From Clostridiaceae bacterium (lineage in GTDB: Bacteria; Bacillota; Clostridia; Lachnospirales; Lachnospiraceae), in NCBI GenBank assembly GCA_902363735.1, contig CABJBA010000003.1:1-64000 (forward strand): a stretch of DNA of 64,000 bases. Reading direction: 5' to 3'. The notes below the pieces were generated by a model that searched no databases, was not told where the DNA came from, and worked only from the letters and a program-made list of their open reading frames with translations. Within the stretch, counting starts at the first letter, position 1; every line of letters begins with the position of its first letter. The position numbers were made by a program, and so were the translations under genes. Shown here in pieces: positions 1-7,087 of this stretch.

Positions 1-13
1 TGATCTTGTCCAT
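1..13 (-). CDS. 5' end of an unidentified gene running off the window
   Basis: Only four codons are visible (ATG then Asp-Lys-Ile), read on the minus strand and continuing beyond the left edge. The start is supported by an AAAGGAG ribosome binding site at 23-29, nine bases upstream of the ATG. The gene would be downstream of and co-directional with the recombinase at 164-1219. Four residues are too few to assign a function. In related genomes I recall lexA lying next to a recombinase of this type, but nothing here proves that. Confidence 0.35.
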
Positions 14-163
14 TTGATAAATCTCCTTTGATCTTTGGAGGTATTATCTCATGGCTGCAACTAATTTGCACGGTACTAGCTATTTACCGTATACGTTAGA
101 TCACTCCTCTTGTTAACTAAAATAAAGTACATTTGAGACCGGCATAGAGATGCTGATGCTCGT

Positions 164-1219
164 TTAAATTTCTCTCAGCTTCACTTTATTTCTGGCACTC
201 CTCCGGCGTTCATCCTCCAATGCAGCATAATGCTTCTTTGTTGTATTTACATCAGAGTGACCTAAAACATCTGCTACCAGATAAATGTCACCTGTTTCCT
301 GATAAAGGTTGGTTCCATAAGTACTTCGCAGCTTATGAGGAGTGATCTTTTTTAAGGGAGTCACTAATCTGGAGTACTTTTTAACCAGATTTTCAACGCT
401 TCGGACAGAAATACGCCTGTTCTGCATAGAGAGAAAGAGGGCTTTTTCGTGGTCGTCTTGAGTAATAATACGGTCTCGTTCTTCCAGATAATCCAGAAGT
501 GCATCTTCAACTTCAGTGCCAAAGTATACGGTAACTTCTTTTCCACCTTTTCTATGTATGCGGATCCCTCCGTTTTTAAAATCAATATCATTGATATCTA
601 AGCCTACGCACTCTGATACACGGATACCGGTACCCAGCATCAGTGTCATCAAAGCCAGATCGCGGACCTTGGTTTTAGCGTGGTAGGATTTCTGTTTTTC
701 AGTCAATGCCTCGCCGCTTTCCACCTCATCCAGCAGAAGAGCAACTTCATCTACATCCAGACGTATTATTTCTTTTTCATGTAGCTTTGGAAGCTGTATT
801 AAAGAAGCAGGATTGTTTTTAAGACGTTCATTTCGGTAATAATAATTATAAAAGCTTTTTAAAGAGGAAATTTTCCTCATGATTCCTCGTTCTTTATTGG
901 TGACTTCTTGATTTCTGTCATTAAAACGGTATTTTAAATATTCCATATATTCTTCAATATCTACAACATGAAGTTCATCTAAATAATCCAAATTAATATC
1001 CAAGATGTCAAGCTTACCCATTGCTGGGTTTTCTTTTAACAGAAAATCAAAGAAAACCTTCAGATCGTATGCATAAGCGATTCTGGTCCGGGAAGATGTA
1101 CGGGGTTCAATTCCTCGGAAAAAATCCCCGCAGAAACGAGGGAGTTCTTTTACTAACTGACGCAGGTGTTTTACATTTTCGATATCTTTTTGTTGATGAT
1201 AGGAGAGAGAAGAACTCAT
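164..1219 (-). CDS. Tyrosine-type site-specific recombinase (XerC/XerD/XerS-like)
   Basis: Catalyses DNA strand exchange through a 3'-phosphotyrosine intermediate. The 351-residue protein has an N-terminal SAM-like core-binding domain (about 30-140) and a C-terminal catalytic domain (about 150-345). The complete active site is present: Arg200 in GTGIRVSE, Lys224 in HRKGGKE, His295 and Arg298 in HKLR, His321 in LGHSD and nucleophile Tyr331. Length and motifs fit the Xer/integrase family. The long N-terminal part and the absence of neighbouring phage genes suit a XerS-like or housekeeping recombinase better than a prophage integrase, but the substrate site is not identified. Immediately upstream lies a 750-bp AT-rich gap with inverted repeats, which could hold binding sites. 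Family assignment is sure; the biological role is inference. Confidence 0.9.
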   Translation of the reverse strand: MSSSLSYHQQKDIENVKHLRQLVKELPRFCGDFFRGIEPRTSSRTRIAYAYDLKVFFDFLLKENPAMGKLDILDINLDYLDELHVVDIEEYMEYLKYRFNDRNQEVTNKERGIMRKISSLKSFYNYYYRNERLKNNPASLIQLPKLHEKEIIRLDVDEVALLLDEVESGEALTEKQKSYHAKTKVRDLALMTLMLGTGIRVSECVGLDINDIDFKNGGIRIHRKGGKEVTVYFGTEVEDALLDYLEERDRIITQDDHEKALFLSMQNRRISVRSVENLVKKYSRLVTPLKKITPHKLRSTYGTNLYQETGDIYLVADVLGHSDVNTTKKHYAALEDERRRSARNKVKLREI

Positions 1220-1966
1220 AATCTGACCTCATTTCTAGTAGATTTAATAAAATTTCGATAATAGTATTAAACTGTTTTTGTTCTGTATGGTGATAAAACA
1301 GTATTCAAGTGAATAGCGAGACTTGAAGTAGTATGGAAGATGTCAGTGCTTTCGCTATTTAAAAAGAGGAAAGGATATCAGTGGATGGATAATTGGATTA
1401 CAAAACAAAATCAATTAATCGACAAATAGAAAAAAGACCTGAATAAAGGATTACCTCCCTAACTATTCGTTAAAGTGTTGTTTCGCGAATAGTTGAAATT
1501 CTATGCTTATACCTTAACATTTCTTTGCTCTTATGTCTTAAATAACCATAAAAGTTTAAAAGACATTAAGTTTGAATTATCTCCCGTTTTAACCCTTCCG
1601 CTCTCTCACACATAAAACCGTTCCAGGACAACAGAGCAATTCCAGACTACAGGACTTGATGTTAAAATGTTTTTGTCGCTAATTTTCCGTTTATAGTCAA
1701 CTAATATCTACTATTACTAATACCCAAAACTCCCAATACTGTTTGTTCCTACAACTGAAAAAATTTATTGCTGTTTTGTCGTTTTTCATTCAATACTATT
1801 GGTTATAGTATACCATATTGGTATTGCTCTAGTCCAATGATATTTATAAAACAGGACTATTTGTTACCGTAGATATATCCACTTTAACAATAGCCCCGAT
1901 TAAAATATGTTATACCTTTTTCATGAATCTTCACCGATCTTAGAAACCAAAACAATCAAAGAAAAC
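1220..1966. other. AT-rich intergenic region with three inverted repeats
   Basis: No credible coding region is seen in these 747 bases. They contain: an 8-bp perfect inverted repeat ACTGTTTT/AAAACAGT at 1271-1278 and 1295-1302; a 9-bp perfect repeat AACTATTCG/CGAATAGTT at 1461-1469 and 1486-1494; and a short palindrome ATACCA-TAT-TGGTAT at 1810-1824. The first two lie upstream of the recombinase gene, so they could be recombinase or repressor sites, or simple hairpins. A 14-codon plus-strand frame at 1385-1429 has a weak Shine-Dalgarno but resembles nothing. The 3' half (1500-1966) holds the downstream flank of the secreted-protein gene. Confidence 0.5.
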
Positions 1967-2440
1967 TTATTTTTTGTCTTCAAATACTATCCAAATTGGG
2001 AATTTATAAATTTCTTTCCAGTCTTTATCCCGATATGAGAATCCAAAATAAACAGGCTCTTTAGATAAACTTTCAAAATCTTCTGATAAAACTGGAATGT
2101 AGCTGACACGACTATTTTCAAGTTCTGTCATTAAATCGCCTGCATATTCTTCTTTTGAATTAAAAACAGTTGAAGTGATAGATATTGCATTTGTATCCGT
2201 AGTTACAATATCAAAAATACGATACTTATTATCGCCATTTTTCTCTGGCTTTTGAACAACAATTGCAGGTGTGGTTTGGCCGTTAATTACAATATCTCTT
2301 CCTTCAATAAAACCTGGCACCATTATCTGATAATTTGTATCTCCCCAGTTAACAGCTTGATCTTCAGCGGCACTTGAAGGAATAATCAACATACCAGCAA
2401 GTAATATTGTTGTAAATATAACCCTAAGAAACCCTTTCAT
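1967..2440 (-). CDS. Small secreted protein of unknown function
   Basis: A 157-residue protein with a clear Sec signal peptide: basic MKGFLR, a hydrophobic stretch to about residue 19, then a likely signal-peptidase site after SSA (about residue 24). There is no lipobox Cys and no other membrane segment, so it is probably released or wall-associated. The mature part is beta-rich with several Trp/Tyr/Phe residues near the C terminus (FGFSYRDKDWKEIYKFPIW). I do not recognise a family. The start is supported by AAGGAGG eight bases upstream and by a promoter at 2464-2492. It appears to be a single-gene unit. Confidence 0.7.
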   Translation of the reverse strand: MKGFLRVIFTTILLAGMLIIPSSAAEDQAVNWGDTNYQIMVPGFIEGRDIVINGQTTPAIVVQKPEKNGDNKYRIFDIVTTDTNAISITSTVFNSKEEYAGDLMTELENSRVSYIPVLSEDFESLSKEPVYFGFSYRDKDWKEIYKFPIWIVFEDKK

Positions 2441-2463
2441 ACATAAAACCTCCTTTTTTTAAA

Positions 2464-2492
2464 ATAATATCATAATAAATGCATATTTTCAA
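2464..2492 (-). promoter_or_regulatory. Predicted sigma-A promoter of the secreted-protein gene
   Basis: On the minus strand TTGAAA (2487-2492) and TATTAT (2464-2469) are separated by 17 bp. It sits 24 bases upstream of the start codon at 2440, leaving just enough leader for the AAGGAGG site. Confidence 0.6.
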
Positions 2493-2579
2493 TTATTATC
2501 CAATGCTTTTTATTGAAATTTCTTGGACAGTGTTCCGGTTTCAAAAGAAAAGTTTTGTGAATTTTTTAGTTTTATGCCT

Positions 2580-2612
2580 AAAAAAAGGCATCAATCATTT
2601 CTGACTGATGCT
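2580..2612 (-). terminator. Intrinsic terminator after the small Cys-motif gene
   Basis: On the minus strand GAGCATCA pairs with TGATGCC-type sequence around a loop, followed directly by a run of T residues (plus-strand A tract at 2580-2586). It lies about 30 bases after the stop codon at 2641. Confidence 0.7.
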
Positions 2613-2640
2613 CTTAACATTTTCCGTTATTAATCTTCTA

Positions 2641-3000
2641 CTATTTAAAAAGAACATCTTTCTTATCAAGAATTGCGGCTGCGGCTCCACAAGCTGGACA
2701 ATCACAATAGTTGGCACCCGCAGATTTAAGTTCCTTTGCATGTTCCGCAACATGCTTAGCCGTGTCTGCTCCAAAAACCTGTACTCCAGTATCAGATTCT
2801 GCAAAACCGATTAAACCGTCAATGGGCATAATATCTGCTTCCAGTTCATCAATGTATTTTTTTGTTTCTGCTGTTTCCTTTTCAGTTCCGATTGACTCCA
2901 GCCAGGTCTTGGCTGCTGCTTTTGCCTCTTCGCTGCATGATGGTGCATTCATTAATTCATGTGTTTTTTCAACCGTATATTTTAATAGTTCTTTGTCCAT
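2641..3000 (-). CDS. Small alpha-helical protein with a C-terminal CDCPAC motif
   Basis: A 119-residue soluble protein, acidic and helix-rich, ending in a Cys cluster (YCDCPACGAAAAILDKKD, about residues 98-115). The C-x-C-x2-C arrangement could bind a metal or be redox active. I recall close relatives in Lachnospiraceae being labelled 'molecular chaperone Hsp90' by automatic annotation, but no GHKL ATPase motif or other Hsp90 feature is present here, so I do not adopt that name. The gene is monocistronic: a promoter at 3036-3064, an RBS (AGAAGGA) about nine bases before ATG and its own terminator. A tidy single-gene unit suggests an abundant or independently regulated small protein. Confidence 0.7.
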   Translation of the reverse strand: MDKELLKYTVEKTHELMNAPSCSEEAKAAAKTWLESIGTEKETAETKKYIDELEADIMPIDGLIGFAESDTGVQVFGADTAKHVAEHAKELKSAGANYCDCPACGAAAAILDKKDVLFK

Positions 3001-3035
3001 AAATGATATCCTTCTTTCTTCTGGAAATTATTTAT

Positions 3036-3064
3036 ATTTTACCATAATCACTCAATCTTTGCAA
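3036..3064 (-). promoter_or_regulatory. Predicted sigma-A promoter of the small Cys-motif gene
   Basis: Minus-strand TTGCAA (3059-3064) and TAAAAT (3036-3041) with a 17-bp spacer, 36 bases upstream of the start codon at 3000. Confidence 0.55.
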
Positions 3065-3095
3065 TTTAAAGATGTTTAATAAGATGCCCCATCGG

Positions 3096-3632
3096 TTATT
3101 GTTTATCCTGATCTAAAAAGATTTTAGAAGACGTTGCTCCTCTTTGACCTTGATATTTACCACAATAGGGATTTATAGCATGGTCATCCAATTGTGCAAA
3201 TACCAACTGTCCAACCCGGCGTCCGGCACACAGTTCAATTGCACAGCGGTTAGCATTATAAAGTTCCAACGTAATCTCTCCCTCGAATCCGGGATCAACC
3301 CAACCAGCATTTTGAATGAAAAGTCCCAGTCTTCCAAGTGAACTTCTGCCCTCCACAAAAGCGGTCAAATTGTCTGGAAGGCAGAAATATTCCATAGTGG
3401 TGGCCAATACAAACTGCCCGGGAAGGAGCAAATAGCGGTCTGTAACCATAGTTTTGTATTTGATTTCATCATTAAGTGAAATGATTCCATTGGTTGTGTC
3501 TTCCACAATACAAAACGTATTTCCTAACCGGATGTCTACACTGGCCGGCTGAATCTGATGTTCTTCAATAGGTGAAATGGTCAGTGTCTTTTTCCTGATC
3601 ATTTCAAAAATAGTTTTATCAGATAATATCAT
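3096..3632 (-). CDS. dcd: dCTP deaminase, possibly bifunctional (dUTP-forming and hydrolysing)
   Basis: Deaminates dCTP to dUTP in the dTTP route, a homotrimeric cytosolic enzyme of the dUTPase fold. The 178-residue protein carries the family signatures: GRSSLGRLGL (95-104), a DPGFEG loop (113-118), catalytic Glu123 in ITLEL, and a C-terminal YQGQRG triphosphate lid (160-165). The AGWVDPGF loop and KYQGQRGAT tail resemble the Mycobacterium tuberculosis-type enzyme, which also hydrolyses dUTP to dUMP, more than the E. coli type; that bifunctionality is inference. The start follows AAGGAGAG by five bases. It lies 24 bp after the LCP gene stop and is probably co-transcribed with it. Confidence 0.92.
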   Translation of the reverse strand: MILSDKTIFEMIRKKTLTISPIEEHQIQPASVDIRLGNTFCIVEDTTNGIISLNDEIKYKTMVTDRYLLLPGQFVLATTMEYFCLPDNLTAFVEGRSSLGRLGLFIQNAGWVDPGFEGEITLELYNANRCAIELCAGRRVGQLVFAQLDDHAINPYCGKYQGQRGATSSKIFLDQDKQ

Positions 3633-3656
3633 GAATACTCTCCTTCTTCTTTTTTC

Positions 3657-5117
3657 TTATAATACCCCTGGCCCAACTTCAGCCGTTCCAGGTTCTTCCA
3701 GGGACTCCGTTTCCGGTATGCTGGCGCCTGGACCTACCAGGTTTCCGTCTTCCAGTGTAGGAGCCTCACTCTCCTCTTCTGTCGTTTGAGAAATCACCTC
3801 TTCCGTGCTTTCCGCAGTGGTTTCTTCTGTACTTGGTTCAACAGAGGTTTCTGTCTGAGGGGGGTCTGTCTCTTTTGGAGTACTGCTCTTTTTCTTTCCT
3901 CCTGAACCTCCTCCTGTGGGAGCATTTTCTCCAGGAGCTGAAAGACCGCTGTCCTGAGAAATTTTGGCACTTATTTTTTTGACAGTTGAAGAAGGAGAAT
4001 AATTTTCTTCTTCATAGAGGAACTGATGGAGCTGAATTACATTGCTTTCTAAGGTGGTGGCAATGACACAGTCCATTTTTCCGATTCTCATGGCAGTCCT
4101 GGAGAATGGAAAACCAGCTGTTTCTCCAATATGATATTTGCTGATTCCTTTCGCCATTGGCAGAACGTCATCAATGCCTACGCTGGTGGATATCTGGGGA
4201 AGTACAGCTGTAACCAAAGTCTTTAGGGTTGAAAAATCAGCATTCTTCGCCTTTTCCATAGCCAGGGAAATAATCTTTCTCTGCCGCTCTGTACGGTTAT
4301 AATCTGTGTCCATAAGGCGAAGTCTGGCATATGATACAGCTTGTACGCCATCAAAATGATTCATTCCTGCACTTTTTAAATGATGAGAGCCTACGCCGGT
4401 GGAATTGACAGTTTCCGTAATAAAACCATTGATATAGGCAAACTCCGAATCTGTGATTTCCACGTCAACTCCGCCCAGAATATTGATGGCATCAGCAACA
4501 GCCTTCCAGTTAAATGTGGCATAATCATCAATTTTAAGATCTAAATTCTCATTTAAGGCCTCAAGGGCTTGTTTATGGCCGCCTTTGAAGTATGCTTCGT
4601 TGATCTTATGATAAGTTCCCTTGCTGTTGATCTTTAAATATGTATCTCTGTAAACGGACACAAGCTTAATCTCTCCGGTAGCCTTGTTTATGTTGCAGAT
4701 CATTTCCACATCGGATAAGGCGCCCTTTTCCAGATTACCATCTCTGGAATCCACACCGAAAACTGCAATGGTCCAATATCCCTTCTGCCCTGTGCGCTGC
4801 TTTAACATAAAAAATACACCTGACAATACCAGAGCCAGAATACTAAACCGTATAAGCATAGCCTTCCTTTTCTGTCTTCGTTTTCTTTTCTTGTCTGCTT
4901 TTAGCTTTGCCCTGCTTTGCTGCTCGTTGCGGCGGACTCTGGGGTTTCTTCCGTCCCCTGCATTATAATAGGTCCTGTCTCCTCTGACTGCCTGCTCCTG
5001 CTGTCTTCTTTCCGGTGTCTGCTTTCTATCCGGATTCCTATCTGAATGTCCTGATTCTTTGCCGCGGTTTCTGTTTTTGCGGGCTTTCATCCGGTCTAAT
5101 TCGTCTTCGTAATTCAT
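3657..5117 (-). CDS. LytR-CpsA-Psr (LCP) family cell-envelope phosphotransferase
   Basis: LCP enzymes attach wall teichoic acids or other polyprenyl-phosphate-linked glycopolymers to peptidoglycan. From the ATG at 5117 the protein has a basic, disordered cytosolic head (about 1-80), one membrane segment (about 85-105), and an extracellular LCP domain. That domain contains the VFGVDSRDGN start, the conserved Arg/Asp-rich VYRDTYLKI segment and an RLRxxDxDxxRxxRQ motif (RLRLMDTDYNRTERQR). A tail of about 110 residues rich in Thr, Ser, Glu and Pro follows, probably a wall-spanning linker. A TTG at 5171 in the same frame could give 18 extra residues; I prefer the ATG, though its AAAGGA is 13 bases away. 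The promoter is at 5196-5224. Confidence 0.88.
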   Translation of the reverse strand: MNYEDELDRMKARKNRNRGKESGHSDRNPDRKQTPERRQQEQAVRGDRTYYNAGDGRNPRVRRNEQQSRAKLKADKKRKRRQKRKAMLIRFSILALVLSGVFFMLKQRTGQKGYWTIAVFGVDSRDGNLEKGALSDVEMICNINKATGEIKLVSVYRDTYLKINSKGTYHKINEAYFKGGHKQALEALNENLDLKIDDYATFNWKAVADAINILGGVDVEITDSEFAYINGFITETVNSTGVGSHHLKSAGMNHFDGVQAVSYARLRLMDTDYNRTERQRKIISLAMEKAKNADFSTLKTLVTAVLPQISTSVGIDDVLPMAKGISKYHIGETAGFPFSRTAMRIGKMDCVIATTLESNVIQLHQFLYEEENYSPSSTVKKISAKISQDSGLSAPGENAPTGGGSGGKKKSSTPKETDPPQTETSVEPSTEETTAESTEEVISQTTEEESEAPTLEDGNLVGPGASIPETESLEEPGTAEVGPGVL

Positions 5118-5195
5118 AACTGAACCATTGTCCTTTCTTAATTTACAGCCCTTGCTTTCCGGGCTTTCCAATCAATTCTCTGGAAGATCCTATCC

Positions 5196-5224
5196 ATTTT
5201 ATCAGAAAAGATTTTATCAGTCAA
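5196..5224 (-). promoter_or_regulatory. Predicted sigma-A promoter of the LCP-dcd unit
   Basis: Minus-strand TTGACT (5219-5224) and TAAAAT (5196-5201), spacer 17 bp. The predicted transcript start near 5189 precedes both candidate start codons of the LCP gene (TTG 5171, ATG 5117). Confidence 0.65.
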
Positions 5225-5266
5225 TTAACTTTGAGTAAGAGATCCAGCTCCTCTTACAACAGAAAT

Positions 5267-5291
5267 AATCACATTGCTGGTCAATGTGATT
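5267..5291. terminator. Hairpin separating the ugp operon from the LCP unit
   Basis: A 10-bp perfect inverted repeat AATCACATTG/CAATGTGATT with a 5-base loop. On the minus strand it would end the operon finishing at 5471, though the following ATTTCTG is a poor U tract. The better T run (TGTTTTTA) is on the plus strand. Rho-independent function on either strand is plausible but not certain. Confidence 0.45.
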
Positions 5292-5470
5292 GTTTTTATG
5301 ACTGATACCAATTATACATTACTGTAAGAGGGAGAATCTGTAATCTGACCGTCTTTTTAAATTTCATCTGCTATCGTTCCTGTAATATTCTTCTAAAATA
5401 GTACTATAGCATAATATAAGGTCAAAATACAGAAAGAAAGGCTTAATAGTTTATTAATATTAACAAAGAA

Positions 5471-6325
5471 TCACCCTGCTGCCGCATCAGAAAGAATAAG
5501 CGCTTCTATGGCTGCGGCAACACCATCCGCATTGTTGCTTCTGGTCATAAGACGTGCTTTCCGCTTTACTGCTTCCGAAGCATTTGCCATGGCAACGGTG
5601 TATCCCAAAGGCAGCATAAGCATGGAAAGATCATTTTCACTATCTCCTACTGCCAGGATTTCCTTCGGATGAATTCCGGCATTTTGAGCATATTCCAAAA
5701 GAGCAGTTCCTTTTTGTGCTCCTGTATGGGTTAGTTCCAAGTTATAAAGATCAGAGGACGCAACCGACAGTGATTCTTCCTGCTCCAGAAACAGACGAAG
5801 ATGTTTTAAAATCTCCTGGTTTCCATGAACCACAGACATCTTATAAATATCAAAAGGAGAATTGAGAAGTGCCTCTTCTGTAGTAAATTGAAATCTCCGA
5901 ACTATAGTCTCATAAGTATGTTCTTTGGATACCATGGGCAGAAACGTCCCGTCTTCAAAGTATTTGCGAAATGTTTCCATGTCTGAGGTGGTATAGCTTC
6001 CGCTTTCTGTCATGAAATCGTAAAGCACCGGGAACGAACGGCAGATGTCCAGAATTCGGCGGATCTGATTCTTGGACATAGTCTGTTTCCGAAGCTGATT
6101 TCCGCTGCTGTCAAAAACGCCGGCACCGTTCATACAGATGATATCACAGGAAATTCCCGCTTCTTTTAAAGGTAAGGAAGCATCTGTATAGCCTCTGCCT
6201 GTACATACTACAAATTTTATATTTTTCCGTCTGAGAGCCTCAATGGCTGCAATATTTAACGGGGATATTTTCCCCCATGGATTCAACAGTGTTCCATCCA
6301 TGTCAGATGCTACTAATCGTATCAT
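5471..6325 (-). CDS. Cof-type HAD-IIB family phosphatase
   Basis: A cytosolic haloacid-dehalogenase-type phosphatase of 284 residues. Motif I is DMDGTLL (8-14; nucleophile Asp8, acid/base Asp10), motif II is the Thr in VVCTGRG (about 42), and motifs III/IV are the Lys plus GDSENDLSML (about 226-235). A IIB cap lies between motifs II and III. It is the last gene of the ugp/phosphodiesterase operon, overlapping the upstream gene by 23 bp, with an AGGAGAG site. The context suggests a phosphatase acting on glycerol-3-phosphate or a related sugar phosphate, but Cof-type enzymes are promiscuous and the substrate cannot be read from sequence. Confidence 0.85.
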   Translation of the reverse strand: MIRLVASDMDGTLLNPWGKISPLNIAAIEALRRKNIKFVVCTGRGYTDASLPLKEAGISCDIICMNGAGVFDSSGNQLRKQTMSKNQIRRILDICRSFPVLYDFMTESGSYTTSDMETFRKYFEDGTFLPMVSKEHTYETIVRRFQFTTEEALLNSPFDIYKMSVVHGNQEILKHLRLFLEQEESLSVASSDLYNLELTHTGAQKGTALLEYAQNAGIHPKEILAVGDSENDLSMLMLPLGYTVAMANASEAVKRKARLMTRSNNADGVAAAIEALILSDAAAG

Positions 6326-7061
6326 ATATATTTTCTCTCCTATCTGTCACTTCTCTTGCAATATCAGGGTAATTGGTAATAATAGCCCCAATTTCCTGCT
6401 CTGCAAGATATTCCATAATATTTTTATCATTTACAGTCCAGGTGTGAATAGAAAGCTTTCTTTTTTTTGCTTCCTTTATCAGCTTTTTGGAACGCAGAAG
6501 GTGAAAAGAGGGATGAATAGCTTCCACTCCTATTAGCCTTGCGTAGTAAGGGACATTAATAAAACCTTCCGAGTAAAGAAGTCCTGTCAAAGCATCAGGA
6601 TTTAACTTCTTTATTTTTATCATACTGGGGTGATGGAAGGAGGAATAAATAACCCGTTCCTCCAACCCAACCTTCTTTACCAGTTTTAATACAGCTTTTT
6701 CAATTCCTTTATAACGGAAAATGTTTGTTTTTAATTCGATATTAACAGTTAGACCAGAAGGTTTCATAAGCTCTAAAACTTCATAAAGTTCAGGAATCGT
6801 GGCCTCTGGAAACTCTGGCCAGTCCTTGCTGCAGCGAAGCTTCTTTAATTCTTCCATAGTAAAATCCTTTACAAAACCAGAAGAATTCCATACCCGGTCA
6901 AGGGTTTCATCATGAATGACAGCCAATTTCCCGTCCTTTGTCATCTGCACATCTAATTCAATTCCATCGGCTTTTTGTCTGACTGCCAATGAAAAAGCCT
7001 CCAATGTGTTTTCCGGTGCATAGGCAGAAGCGCCTCTGTGAGCCCAAACCTTTGTTTTCAT
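6303..7061 (-). CDS. glpQ: Cytosolic glycerophosphodiester phosphodiesterase
   Basis: Hydrolyses glycerophosphodiesters (deacylated phospholipid head groups) to sn-glycerol-3-phosphate and an alcohol. The 252-residue TIM-barrel shows the GDPD signatures HRGASAYAPENT (8-19; catalytic His8, Arg9), ELDVQMTKDG (about 36-45; metal-binding Glu/Asp) and HDETLDR (about 50-56), plus Glu/Lys near NIELKTN. No signal peptide is seen, so it acts inside the cell on imported substrate, like E. coli UgpQ rather than periplasmic GlpQ. It follows ugpB by 26 bp in the same operon, which fits uptake of diesters by the Ugp transporter and internal cleavage. AAAGGA lies nine bases before the ATG. Confidence 0.9.
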   Translation of the reverse strand: MKTKVWAHRGASAYAPENTLEAFSLAVRQKADGIELDVQMTKDGKLAVIHDETLDRVWNSSGFVKDFTMEELKKLRCSKDWPEFPEATIPELYEVLELMKPSGLTVNIELKTNIFRYKGIEKAVLKLVKKVGLEERVIYSSFHHPSMIKIKKLNPDALTGLLYSEGFINVPYYARLIGVEAIHPSFHLLRSKKLIKEAKKRKLSIHTWTVNDKNIMEYLAEQEIGAIITNYPDIAREVTDRRENIYDTISSI

Positions 7062-7087
7062 CTGTTCATATCCTTTCTGAACCTGAT

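Noticed and set aside
71..91. Short inverted repeat ACGGTA/TACCGT
   Set aside because: Six-base arms with a nine-base loop are weak; it may be an operator of the off-window gene, but there is not enough support for a separate feature.
51..116. Plus-strand 21-codon frame with GGAGG nine bases before ATG
   Set aside because: The RBS is suggestive, but the peptide has no recognisable features, overlaps the RBS and leader of the minus-strand gene starting at 13, and has no promoter; probably chance.
1385..1429. Plus-strand 14-codon frame after GAGGAAAGG
   Set aside because: Too short, no homologue recognised and poor RBS spacing.
2641..3000. Hsp90 identity for the small Cys-motif protein
   Set aside because: No GHKL ATPase motifs, wrong size; the automatic label is not supported by sequence.
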